A stretch of 64,000 bases of DNA from Klebsiella sp. WP3-W18-ESBL-02 (GTDB lineage: Bacteria; Pseudomonadota; Gammaproteobacteria; Enterobacterales; Enterobacteriaceae), in contig NZ_AP021972.1 of assembly GCF_014168815.1 (NCBI RefSeq), forward strand, positions 4,154,001 through 4,218,000, given 5' to 3'. The notes beneath the pieces are model-generated. The model did not search any database and was not told the DNA's origin. It saw only the letters and a program-made list of their open reading frames with translations. The position numbers and the translations under genes were made by a program. Positions 34,167-41,691 of the stretch are shown here, piece by piece; the stretch's first letter is position 1; the number at the start of each line of letters is the position of its first letter.

Positions 34167-34739
34167 ATGAGAACTTACCGCGTAATCCGCTCGCTGACGC
34201 TCGCCGCCGCGCTGCTGGCGCCGCCGGGCTTCGCCACGACCCAGGGGTTAAGCCTGGATTTCACCGCGGTGATTGAAGAGACCACCTGCGTCATGAGCGT
34301 CGTCAGCCTCAATAATGCCTCGGTCAGCGGCAGCGGAACGCAATACGATCTCACCATTCCAAACTTCGGGATTGCCGAGCTGCTCAGCACCACCGCCAGC
34401 ACCGAGGCCAGCTTTAAATTGCTGCCGAAGGAGTGCAATAACGAGATCACCTCGCTGACGATGACCATACGCGGCGTCGCTCTGGCAAATACCCTTTTTA
34501 TGCTGAAAAACACGCTCACCAGCGGCAACGCCGAAAACGTTGGGCTGGGCTTTAAACCGAACGGCAGCGATGAGGGCAGCCGCTTTAAGATCGACGGCAC
34601 GCAAAAAATCGACTGGAGCGCCAGCCAGATAGCCAACGGTATGGAGCTGAACGCTTTTTTCCGCCGCTCCAGCTCCTCGCTGACCCCAACGCCAGGCGAC
34701 TTTCAGGCCAAGGCGCTCTTTACGTTTACCTATGAATAA
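34167..34739 (+). CDS. yadM: Minor fimbrial subunit (yadM position)
   Basis: 190-residue exported pilin-like protein. Signal peptide to about residue 24 (PPGFA), then TTQGLSLDFTAVIEETTC, a donor strand followed by the first cysteine, the second cysteine in LLPKECNNE and the C-terminal FTFTYE motif. It lies 16 bp after the usher with ribosome site aagg, right next to the ATG at 34167; a longer in-frame ORF begins inside htrE and is not used. Named by operon position relative to K-12 yadM; sequence similarity to that protein is only moderate. Likely tip or adaptor subunit. Confidence 0.8.
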   Translation: MRTYRVIRSLTLAAALLAPPGFATTQGLSLDFTAVIEETTCVMSVVSLNNASVSGSGTQYDLTIPNFGIAELLSTTASTEASFKLLPKECNNEITSLTMTIRGVALANTLFMLKNTLTSGNAENVGLGFKPNGSDEGSRFKIDGTQKIDWSASQIANGMELNAFFRRSSSSLTPTPGDFQAKALFTFTYE

Positions 34740-34754
34740 CCGAGGGCTGCATTG

Positions 34755-35345
34755 ATGCGATATCTGTTACTGCCGTGTACCGCGCTGGTGCTGCTTCTGA
34801 ACGCGGCGCCAGGCTTTGCGGGCTCTAACTCGCTGGAGTTAACGGTTTCCACCACCATTACGCCCTCAACCTGCCTGGCTACCCTGCACGACGATAGCGG
34901 CACGGCGAATACGACTGTAGATATGGGCGACGTCTATATTCCTCAGATCGTCAATAAGAGCAAATCGCGCCCCTTTTCGCTGGTGTTCAGCGACTGCATT
35001 GGGCTTGCCAAAAAGCAGGCGACCGTCACGCTGACGGCCAAAACCGGCTGCGACGGCGCCTCCGGCGGCGGTAACGGTTTTCGCAACGCGCTGAGCGGCA
35101 GCGATGACGCCGCTGGCGTGTCAGCGGAAATCTGGACGGGCGCCACGCCTGAAGCCAGCGGCAGCAAGCAGCTGCGCTGCGCCAGCCCGGCACAGCAGTT
35201 AATCGATCTCGCCGAAGCCAGCGATACCACCACCGTCGTCTGGCCGCTCAGCGCCCGCATCGTGCTGGCCTCGGGCAGCATGATTGCTGATTTACACACC
35301 GGCTCGTTTTCGACCCAGGGCCTGTTTACCATTACCTATGAGTAA
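34755..35345 (+). CDS. yadL: Minor fimbrial subunit (yadL position)
   Basis: 196-residue exported subunit. Signal peptide MRYLLLPCTALVLLLNAAPGFA followed by GSNSLELTVSTTITPSTC; further cysteines in VFSDCIG, KTGCDG and LRCASP suggest two disulfides. Ends FSTQGLFTITYE, the beta-zipper recognised by the chaperone. I start at the ATG; the TTG before it is less well placed relative to GAGGG. 15 bp after the previous gene. Assigned to yadL by position and length; function as adaptor or tip subunit is inferred. Confidence 0.8.
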   Translation: MRYLLLPCTALVLLLNAAPGFAGSNSLELTVSTTITPSTCLATLHDDSGTANTTVDMGDVYIPQIVNKSKSRPFSLVFSDCIGLAKKQATVTLTAKTGCDGASGGGNGFRNALSGSDDAAGVSAEIWTGATPEASGSKQLRCASPAQQLIDLAEASDTTTVVWPLSARIVLASGSMIADLHTGSFSTQGLFTITYE

Positions 35346-35351
35346 CGTGCG

Positions 35352-35927
35352 ATGAGCAAACTATTGTGCGGCGCAGCGGCGGTTGGCCTCTTGCTTCTGT
35401 CCCCGCTGAGCCAGGCCGATACCGACGTCGAAATCAAAGCCAACATCGTCAACACCACCTGTCAGGTCTCGGTCGACAATAACGGGCTGGTCAGCCTCGG
35501 CACCTGGGGCATCGACTATTTTGCCAGCGGCATCACCGCTGAAGATCTCTATAAAGGCGGCAGCACCTTCTACGTACACGTCAAAGACTGTATGCCGGTT
35601 AGCGGTAAAACGCCCTCAACGCTCACCGTCCATTTTTCGCCGCTGTCCGGCAGCTTCGCCGTGGGCTCAACGCAAATTTTCGCCAACGACGAAGCCGACG
35701 GTGCAAAAAACGTGGGAGTGGTGATTTTCTCGGTTAACGACGCCAATAACGTTTACAACGTGATGAACACCGACGGGACGCCGCGCAGCCGCTACGACGT
35801 TACCGCCGCCAGCTACGCAGACAGCCGCTATTCGTTTTACGCCCGGATGCAGAAAATACAGTCCGGCCAGTCCATCGTCAGCGGCCCGGTAAAGTCCAGC
35901 GTGCTGGTGTCGGTTTATTATGAATAA
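35352..35927 (+). CDS. yadK: Minor fimbrial subunit YadK-like
   Basis: 191-residue exported fimbrial subunit, six bases after the previous gene. Signal peptide ends near SQA; the mature part starts DTDVEIKANIVNTTCQVSV. The blocks SGSFAVGSTQIFANDEADGA, KNVGVVIFSVNDANNVYNV and FYARMQKIQSGQSIVSGPV recall K-12 YadK closely, ending VSVYYE. The stop overlaps an ATG (35920) that is in frame with the adhesin gene downstream. Confidence 0.86.
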   Translation: MSKLLCGAAAVGLLLLSPLSQADTDVEIKANIVNTTCQVSVDNNGLVSLGTWGIDYFASGITAEDLYKGGSTFYVHVKDCMPVSGKTPSTLTVHFSPLSGSFAVGSTQIFANDEADGAKNVGVVIFSVNDANNVYNVMNTDGTPRSRYDVTAASYADSRYSFYARMQKIQSGQSIVSGPVKSSVLVSVYYE

Positions 35928-35961
35928 AAGGCGTTATTGGCCATTAAAAGGAGTAACGACT

Positions 35962-37239
35962 GTGGAAAAATCGTCTCAGCAATATCATTATAATATTAAC
36001 AAAAAGTGGAAAATAATGATTCGCAAAGCATTAATAACGCTCATGGCGGCAACCCTCTTTACTTCTGTTAACGCTAATGCCACTCAAACGTTTGTTTTGG
36101 GAAACTACGCCCTAACTACAGATATGTCAGGCCCCTCAGCCGATGGTAGCAGTACATTCACTTATCCCAGTGGCCGCACGGTTTACTTTAGCCGAACATC
36201 AACGCTTACCCCGGCTAATGTTGTTATCAACTGGAACGGTAACCATGGCTCATCATCAAGTAAGACAAATAGCCTCTGGTGTACCCAAGCATCTGTTGGA
36301 ACAGGCAATCCCTTATCTATAGAATCAGGGCTAATATCTGCGGGAAATTATGGCGGGGTCGATATATTTAAGACCAATATTACCGGTTTATATTTTTCAT
36401 TAGCGATCCGTTCGTTTAGCTCCAATAGCATGGTGCATTCGAGTGTCCCTAGCATTACGATCCAGAACGGCATAATGCATCAGGTGCTTCCACTTGAAGA
36501 TACCAACAGCAACCAGCTTTGTCAGACCACAAATACGACTGGCGAGATCAATTATAAAACATTAGCAGGGCTAGGTTTTTATGCAGCTTTTACATTTTAT
36601 ACCGATCAAACTTATACCCCTGGCAGCTCCACAATTACACCATTAAAAACTGGCGATTATCATATCCGTATCTGGAACGAAAACCCCGGCGCAGGCATTA
36701 AAAGTCATTACGATAATGTGACCTTCGATATCAGCTCGGTGACGGTTGCTGAACCTACCTGTACCACCCAACCGGTCGCCAGCGGCAGCAGCGTCAGCGG
36801 AACCACCGTTAATTTAGGCAGCTACAGTCCAAACGACATTATTAACGGCGCAACCGCCGTGCCGTTCTCCATCAAGCTGGCGGGCTGTAAGGGGCTGCGC
36901 AATATTAACGTCACGCTCGCGTCCACCACCATGGCAACCGATACCACCCTGCTCGGCAATATTCTCACCCTTAACCACGCCACCGGCGTGGGGCTGGAAA
37001 TTCGCGGCGCGGCCAATAGCTACAGCACGGAAACGCTGATCATTCCGAACGAGAGTAGCTCGGTGTATAACGACCAGCGCGACACCTCCAGCGATGACAA
37101 TATCTACGGCAGCAGTGAAAACGGCAAGGTGCAAACCCATACTCTGAACTTCCTGGCCACGCTTAAGCGCGACAGCAATCAGAAAATCGGCGCTGGTAAC
37201 TTTAAGGCAAACGCTATCTTTACCCTTGATTACCCCTGA
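35962..37239 (+). CDS. yadC: Fimbrial tip adhesin, first copy (YadC-like; low-GC lectin domain)
   Basis: Two-domain tip adhesin. I use the GTG at 35962 because it follows a strong ribosome site (aaaaggag, eight bases away); alternatives are ATG 35920, overlapping yadK, and ATG 36016, which starts a compact signal peptide (MIRKALITLMAATLFTSVNANA). About 425 residues: N-terminal receptor-binding domain to about residue 260, then a pilin domain starting EPTCTTQPVASGSSVSGTTV and ending FTLDYP, which would take a donor strand from the next subunit. The lectin half is AT-rich (122 G+C in five 60-base lines by hand count, about 41%), the pilin half about 55%. Paralogue downstream. Confidence 0.85.
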   Translation: MEKSSQQYHYNINKKWKIMIRKALITLMAATLFTSVNANATQTFVLGNYALTTDMSGPSADGSSTFTYPSGRTVYFSRTSTLTPANVVINWNGNHGSSSSKTNSLWCTQASVGTGNPLSIESGLISAGNYGGVDIFKTNITGLYFSLAIRSFSSNSMVHSSVPSITIQNGIMHQVLPLEDTNSNQLCQTTNTTGEINYKTLAGLGFYAAFTFYTDQTYTPGSSTITPLKTGDYHIRIWNENPGAGIKSHYDNVTFDISSVTVAEPTCTTQPVASGSSVSGTTVNLGSYSPNDIINGATAVPFSIKLAGCKGLRNINVTLASTTMATDTTLLGNILTLNHATGVGLEIRGAANSYSTETLIIPNESSSVYNDQRDTSSDDNIYGSSENGKVQTHTLNFLATLKRDSNQKIGAGNFKANAIFTLDYP

Positions 37240-37244
37240 TGACC

Positions 37245-37270
37245 TCCCCCGGCGGCCTGCCGCCGGGGGA
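37245..37270 (+). other. GC-rich hairpin between the two adhesin genes
   Basis: Perfect 11 bp stem (tcccccggcgg / ccgccggggga) with a four-base loop, six bases after the first adhesin stop. No T run. It could reduce read-through into the second adhesin or mark the original end of the operon before duplication. The rest of 37271-37459 shows no gene. Confidence 0.6.
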
Positions 37271-37459
37271 CATGTTCAATGCAGTATCTCCCCCGCTCAC
37301 CTGCATTACAAAAATACACAGGAGACATATTTAGCGACAAAGTGCTCGAACGCCGCGAACCTTGTTGTGTCATGATAAGAAAAATCTCAAGCCCACTACT
37401 GAGGGAAGAGAAAGCTATTACGGATAATAGCGTTATCGTGGACAAGCAAGGATATAACA

Positions 37460-38698
37460 ATGGGAAGGAGCCCTGGCGTACCGTTTTACCACCGCCTGAT
37501 GGCCGCTTTACGCGCGGCACTCATAATGCTGCTGTTCTCTGCCAGCGCGCAGGCCGCGACGCAAACGTTCGTGCTGGGCGGCACCGCCTACGCTTCGGAC
37601 GGCGGGCCGGTTGGCGACGGTACGAACGCGCTCTCTTACCCCAGCGGGCGAACCGTCTACTTCAGCCGCAGCGACACGCTGGCCCCCGCCAACGTCACCA
37701 TCAACTGGAACGGCTCCCACGGCTCGTCCAGCGGCAAAGACCGCCTGTACTGTACCTCGACGGGCGCGGCCACCAGCAACCGCTTATCCGTCGAGTCCGG
37801 GCTGGTGCCCGCCGGCAGCTACGGCGGCGCGGCGTTATTCAAAACCAATATTACCGGCCTCTACTTCTCGCTCACGTTGCGATCGTTCAGCGCTTATGCC
37901 CTCAGCGTGACCGCCTCAACGCTGCCCGTCGTGGACGGGATCATGCACAACGTGATTACGGTAAAAGATAACGGCCACATCTGTTCCGACACCAGCAGCG
38001 GCGGTATGCAATACAACAGCCTCGGCGGGCTTGGGTTCTACGCGGCCATCACCTTCTATACCGACCAAACCTATACGCCGGTCAGTTCGAAGATTAGCCT
38101 GCTGAAAAATGGCGACTATCACGTGCGCATCTGGAACGAAAACCCCGGCAGCGGTATCAAAAGTTATTATCAAAACGTCACAATTGATGTCAGCGCCGTT
38201 AGCGCCAGCGAGCCGACCTGCACCACGCAGCCGGTTGCCAGCGGCAGCAGCGTCAACGGCACCACTGTAAACCTGGGCAGCTACAGCCCAAACCAGATTA
38301 TTCGCGGCGCCGCCGCGGTGCCGTTTGCCATTAATCTCGCCGGCTGCCGCGGCCTGCGCAATATTAACGTCACGCTGACCACCACTACGCCCGCCAGCAA
38401 CCGCACGATGCTCGGCAACATTCTGACCATGAACCAGGCCACCGGCGTCGGCGTGGAGATTAGCGGCGTCGCCAACGGCTATAGCCCGCAGATGGTACTG
38501 CTGCCTAACGACACCACCTCAGTCTATAGCGAGCAGCGCGATACGTCAGGCGACGACAATATCTACGGCACCAGCGAAAACGGGAAAAACCAGTCGCTGA
38601 CGCTCAACTTTCTGGCCACGCTCAAACGCGACGGCAATCAGAAAATTGGCTCAGGTAACTTTAAAGCCAACGGTATTTTTACGCTCGACTATCCCTGA
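37460..38698 (+). CDS. yadC: Fimbrial tip adhesin, second copy (YadC-like)
   Basis: 412-residue paralogue of the preceding adhesin, in tandem. ATG with ribosome site aaggatataaca; signal peptide with a long N-region, cleaved near ASAQA before ATQTFVLGG. Lectin domain to about residue 245 shares the frame SYPSGRTVYFSR, NWNGSHGSSS, NITGLYFSL and RIWNENPGSGIKS with copy one but diverges in between. The pilin domain EPTCTTQPVASGSSVNGTTV to FTLDYP is highly similar. GC content is high throughout (40 of 60 bases from 37681). Last gene of the fimbrial operon; panB follows after 116 bp. Confidence 0.86.
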   Translation: MGRSPGVPFYHRLMAALRAALIMLLFSASAQAATQTFVLGGTAYASDGGPVGDGTNALSYPSGRTVYFSRSDTLAPANVTINWNGSHGSSSGKDRLYCTSTGAATSNRLSVESGLVPAGSYGGAALFKTNITGLYFSLTLRSFSAYALSVTASTLPVVDGIMHNVITVKDNGHICSDTSSGGMQYNSLGGLGFYAAITFYTDQTYTPVSSKISLLKNGDYHVRIWNENPGSGIKSYYQNVTIDVSAVSASEPTCTTQPVASGSSVNGTTVNLGSYSPNQIIRGAAAVPFAINLAGCRGLRNINVTLTTTTPASNRTMLGNILTMNQATGVGVEISGVANGYSPQMVLLPNDTTSVYSEQRDTSGDDNIYGTSENGKNQSLTLNFLATLKRDGNQKIGSGNFKANGIFTLDYP

Positions 38699-38814
38699 TG
38701 ACGCCCGAAAGCGCCATCAGGATGGATATGCCCACAAAGGGCTAACGTTCCGTCCTCTCTTCCCCTACAATGCGCGCATTGCATTCATACAATTTATGAC
38801 CAACAGGGGTTATG

Positions 38815-39606
38815 ATGAAACCAACCACCATCGCCTTGCTGCAGAAATGCAAACAGGAAAAGAAACGCTTCGCCACCATCACCGCCTACGACTACAGTTT
38901 TGCCAAACTGTTCGCTGACGAAGGCATTAACGTGATGCTGGTTGGCGACTCCCTGGGGATGACCGTTCAGGGTCATGATTCCACCCTGCCTGTGACCGTT
39001 GAAGATATCGCTTACCACACCCGCGCCGTCCGTCGCGGCGCGCCGAACTGCCTGCTGCTGTCTGACCTGCCGTTTATGGCTTACGCCACGCCAGAGCAAA
39101 CCTTCGAAAATGCCGCTACGGTCATGCGTGCCGGCGCCAATATGATCAAAATTGAAGGCAGCGCATGGCTTGCCGATACCGTCAAAATGCTGGCCGAGCG
39201 CGCGGTGCCGGTCTGCGGGCATCTGGGGTTAACCCCGCAGTCGGTGAACGTGTTCGGCGGCTACAAAGTGCAGGGACGCGGCGACGCCGGGCAGGTACTG
39301 CTGGATGACGCGCTGGCGCTGGAAGCCGCGGGCATACAGCTGCTGGTGCTGGAGTGCGTGCCGGTTGCGCTGGCAAAACGCGTGACGGAGGCGTTGTCGA
39401 TTCCGGTTATCGGGATTGGCGCAGGTAACGTCACCGACGGGCAGATCCTGGTGATGCACGACGCCTTTGGTATTACCGGCGGCCACATTCCAAAGTTTGC
39501 CAAAAATTTCCTTACCGAAGCGGGCGACATGCGTGCCGCAGTACGGCAGTATATTGCCGAAGTGGAGTCCGGTGTTTATCCGGGTGAAGAACACAGTTTC
39601 CATTAA
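38815..39606 (+). CDS. panB: 3-methyl-2-oxobutanoate hydroxymethyltransferase (ketopantoate hydroxymethyltransferase)
   Basis: First committed step of pantothenate synthesis: transfers a hydroxymethyl group from 5,10-methylene-THF to alpha-ketoisovalerate. The second of two adjacent ATGs is preferred, because AGGGG is five bases away from it; this gives 263 residues, one fewer than E. coli PanB (GRGDAGQ replaces GRGDEAGDQ). Mg-binding and substrate motifs are present: VGDSLGMTVQGHDSTLPV, IKIEG, HLGLTPQS and catalytic Glu in LLVLECVPV. Followed by a BIME and panC. Confidence 0.96.
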   Translation: MKPTTIALLQKCKQEKKRFATITAYDYSFAKLFADEGINVMLVGDSLGMTVQGHDSTLPVTVEDIAYHTRAVRRGAPNCLLLSDLPFMAYATPEQTFENAATVMRAGANMIKIEGSAWLADTVKMLAERAVPVCGHLGLTPQSVNVFGGYKVQGRGDAGQVLLDDALALEAAGIQLLVLECVPVALAKRVTEALSIPVIGIGAGNVTDGQILVMHDAFGITGGHIPKFAKNFLTEAGDMRAAVRQYIAEVESGVYPGEEHSFH

Positions 39607-39629
39607 TTTATCTGCCTGCACGCCATTAC

Positions 39630-39801
39630 GCCGGATGACGGCGCCACGCACCTTCTCCGGCCTACAGCTGCACACGTAGGCCTGATAAGCGTAGCGCCAT
39701 CAGGCGGCGCTACGCGTGCGGTTGTAGAATGTAGGCCGGATAAGACGCTTTGCGTCGCCATCCGGCAAAACGCCTGATGGCGCTACGCTTATCAGGCCTA
39801 C
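39630..39801. repeat. BIME array of about four REP units between panB and panC
   Basis: Alternating inverted REP palindromes, with the cores GCCGGATGACGGCGCC, GGCCTGATAAGCGTAGCGCC, AGGCCGGATAAGACGC and CGCCTGATGGCGCTACGC. They fill the whole gap between panB and the panC ribosome site, so panC transcription from panB would have to cross this array. Confidence 0.88.
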
Positions 39802-39836
39802 AAACTACAGACCCTCAGAACTTAAGGAGTCTTGTT

Positions 39837-40688
39837 GTGTTAATTATTGAAACCCTGCCGCTGCTACGTCAGCACATTCGCCGTCTGCGTCAGGAAGGCA
39901 AACGCGTCGCGTTGGTCCCGACCATGGGCAACCTGCACGACGGTCATATGACGCTGGTTGACGAGGCCAAAGCCCGTGCCGATGTGGTGGTGGTGAGTAT
40001 TTTCGTTAACCCAATGCAGTTCGACCGCCCGGAAGATTTAGCCCGCTATCCACGCACCCTGCAGGATGACTGCGAAAAGCTGAATAAGCGCAAAGTCGAC
40101 TTCGTGTTTGCCCCGTCAGAAAAAGAAATTTACCCGCAGGGCCTGGAAGGCCAGACCTTTGTTGATGTCCCCGGTCTCTCCACCATGCTGGAAGGCGCCA
40201 GCCGCCCGGGCCATTTCCGCGGCGTGTCGACCATCGTCAGCAAACTGTTCAACCTGATCCAGCCGGATCTCGCCTGCTTTGGTGAGAAAGACTTCCAGCA
40301 GCTGGCGCTGATTCGCAAAATGGTGGCCGATCTCGGCTACGACATTGAGATCGTCGGCGTGCCGATCATCCGCGCCAAAGATGGTCTGGCGCTGAGCTCA
40401 CGCAACGGTTACCTGACCGCGGAGCAGCGGAAAATTGCGCCGGGTCTGTACAAGGTATTGAGCCGCGTAGCCGAGAAGCTGAAAGCCGGTGAACGTGACC
40501 AGGGCGAGATGATTGCTATCGCCGAGCAGGAGCTGAACGAAAAAGGCTTCCGCGCCGATGATATCCAGATTCGCGATGCCGACACCCTGCTCGACCTGAC
40601 CGACAGCAGCAAACGCGCGGTGATCCTGATGGCCGCGTGGCTGGGCCAGGCGCGGCTTATCGATAACAAAATTGTTGAGCTAAGCTAA
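39837..40688 (+). CDS. panC: Pantothenate synthetase
   Basis: Condenses pantoate and beta-alanine using ATP in the last step of pantothenate synthesis. The GTG start, with AAGGAG seven bases upstream, gives 283 residues as in E. coli; an in-frame run into the REP array is not coding. Nucleotidyltransferase motifs: HIGH-like MGNLHDGHM near residue 30-38 and KMSKS-like GLALSSRNGYL; also FVNPMQFD and FGEKDFQQL. Separated from panD by the rpnC relic. Confidence 0.96.
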   Translation: MLIIETLPLLRQHIRRLRQEGKRVALVPTMGNLHDGHMTLVDEAKARADVVVVSIFVNPMQFDRPEDLARYPRTLQDDCEKLNKRKVDFVFAPSEKEIYPQGLEGQTFVDVPGLSTMLEGASRPGHFRGVSTIVSKLFNLIQPDLACFGEKDFQQLALIRKMVADLGYDIEIVGVPIIRAKDGLALSSRNGYLTAEQRKIAPGLYKVLSRVAEKLKAGERDQGEMIAIAEQELNEKGFRADDIQIRDADTLLDLTDSSKRAVILMAAWLGQARLIDNKIVELS

Positions 40689-40697
40689 GCGGCCTGC

Positions 40698-40725
40698 ACT
40701 GGCGCTGACCCGGGTTAGCGCCAGT
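40698..40725. terminator. Hairpin at the panC / rpnC-relic junction
   Basis: Nearly perfect palindromic hairpin (actggcgct / agcgccagt plus an inner gacccgggtt fold with one G-U pair), nine bases after panC. No strong T run. It probably terminates panC transcripts and overlaps the last stop codon of the rpnC relic on the other strand. Confidence 0.6.
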
Positions 40726-41227
40726 CAATTAGCTGCTCAACCTCAACGAGCGATAACGTTGTCATCAGCGCGACGTCCTCGTGCGCCATCCCCTTTTTCA
40801 GCAAACGGCGGGCAATAATACGGCGTTCTTCTGATTAGCCTTCGCGCACGCCCTTTTGCATCCCCTGCTCTTCAAGCCATTGTGCGAGCGTCTGCATCGT
40901 TTTCTCCTTAGGCATCCTGTTCGTCAGCTCCCTGAAAAATACGGTTGGTTGATGTGTCGTACCGCTTTGCAGCATATAGTTTAGCAGCGTGACTAGCTGG
41001 CTGTCGGTAGTGTACTCCGCGCGCAAAAGCGTTACCAGCAGCTCCAGCAACCCCATTAAATCTCGCTGCCGAATGTGCTTTTGCAGCAGTTCGAGTATCG
41101 CGACCCGCCGATGTTGCAATCGTTGCAAACCTTTCTGCCAGGCATTACGCAAACTGTATGAAGAAACAACACCAGATGTGTAGACACCCAACAAAAATCG
41201 GGCAATACTGCCTGCGAAATTCCTCAA
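40715..41227 (-). pseudogene. rpnC: rpnC (yadD) relic: recombination-promoting nuclease, truncated and with an internal stop
   Basis: Minus-strand remnant at the position and orientation of K-12 yadD/rpnC. Only the C-terminal part remains: the helical LQHRRVAILELLQKHIRQRD, LLELLVTLLRAEYTT, LVTLLNYMLQSG segments and a Gln/Gly-rich EEQGMQKGVREG coil. A TAA at 40837-40835 interrupts the frame, but past it the same frame continues with SEERRIIARRLLKKGMAHED and VALMTTLSLVEVEQLIDW to a TAA at 40717-40715, the expected end of Rpn proteins. The N-terminal PD-(D/E)xK nuclease domain (about 150-200 residues) is absent, with panD directly upstream. The remaining peptide of up to 130 residues has no ATG start. 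Confidence 0.85.
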
Positions 41228-41275
41228 GGCAGTCGTGAACTGCTTTGTTTCCGCTAAGAATTAAAGGTAGACGCT

Positions 41276-41656
41276 ATGACTCGCACTATGCTGCAGGGCA
41301 AACTCCACCGCGTGAAAGTGACGCATGCCGACCTGCACTACGAAGGCTCCTGCGCCATCGACCAGGACTTCCTTGACGCTGCCGGTATCCTGGAAAACGA
41401 AGCCATTGATATCTGGAACGTGAACAACGGTAAACGTTTTTCCACCTACGCCATTGCGGCGGAGCGCGGCTCTAAAATCATCTCTGTTAACGGCGCGGCA
41501 GCGCATAACGCCGACGTGGGCGATATTGTGATTATCGCTAGCTTTGTCACCATGTCTGACGAAGAAGCACGCACCTGGCGTCCGAACGTCGCCTACTTTG
41601 AAGGCGACAACGAAATGAAACGTACCGCCAAAGCGATTCCGGTTCAGGTTGCCTGA
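41276..41656 (+). CDS. panD: Aspartate 1-decarboxylase (pyruvoyl enzyme)
   Basis: Makes beta-alanine from aspartate for pantothenate synthesis. 126 residues, the E. coli length. The proenzyme cleaves itself between Gly24 and Ser25 in HYEGSCAID, giving the pyruvoyl group; the site and surrounding residues are intact. SIIxVNGAAAHN and WRPNVAYFEGDNEMKRTAKAIPV are conserved. Ribosome site aaagg. The upstream region is short and borders the rpnC relic. Confidence 0.97.
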   Translation: MTRTMLQGKLHRVKVTHADLHYEGSCAIDQDFLDAAGILENEAIDIWNVNNGKRFSTYAIAAERGSKIISVNGAAAHNADVGDIVIIASFVTMSDEEARTWRPNVAYFEGDNEMKRTAKAIPVQVA

Positions 41657-41662
41657 TCCTCT

Positions 41663-41690
41663 CTGGCGTTCCGCGCCCGCGGAGCGCCAG
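41663..41690. terminator. Terminator hairpin between panD and yadE
   Basis: Twelve-base-pair stem with one G-U pair (ctggcgttccgc / gcggagcgccag) and a GCCC loop in the 35 bp gap between convergent panD and yadE. T runs are short on both sides. Confidence 0.7.
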
Positions 41691-41691
41691 C

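Noticed and set aside
35920..35961. ATG at 35920 as adhesin start, overlapping yadK
   Set aside because: No ribosome site at useful distance. The GTG at 35962 has AAGGAG eight bases upstream and gives a more ordinary leader. The choice remains tentative.
37279..37971. Open frame of 230 codons overlapping the second adhesin start
   Set aside because: Different frame from the adhesin, rich in Arg, no family features; the adhesin has signal peptide and a ribosome site.
39630..39801. Regularly spaced palindromes resembling a small CRISPR array
   Set aside because: Units alternate in orientation and match REP cores. No constant repeat with unique spacers and no cas genes.
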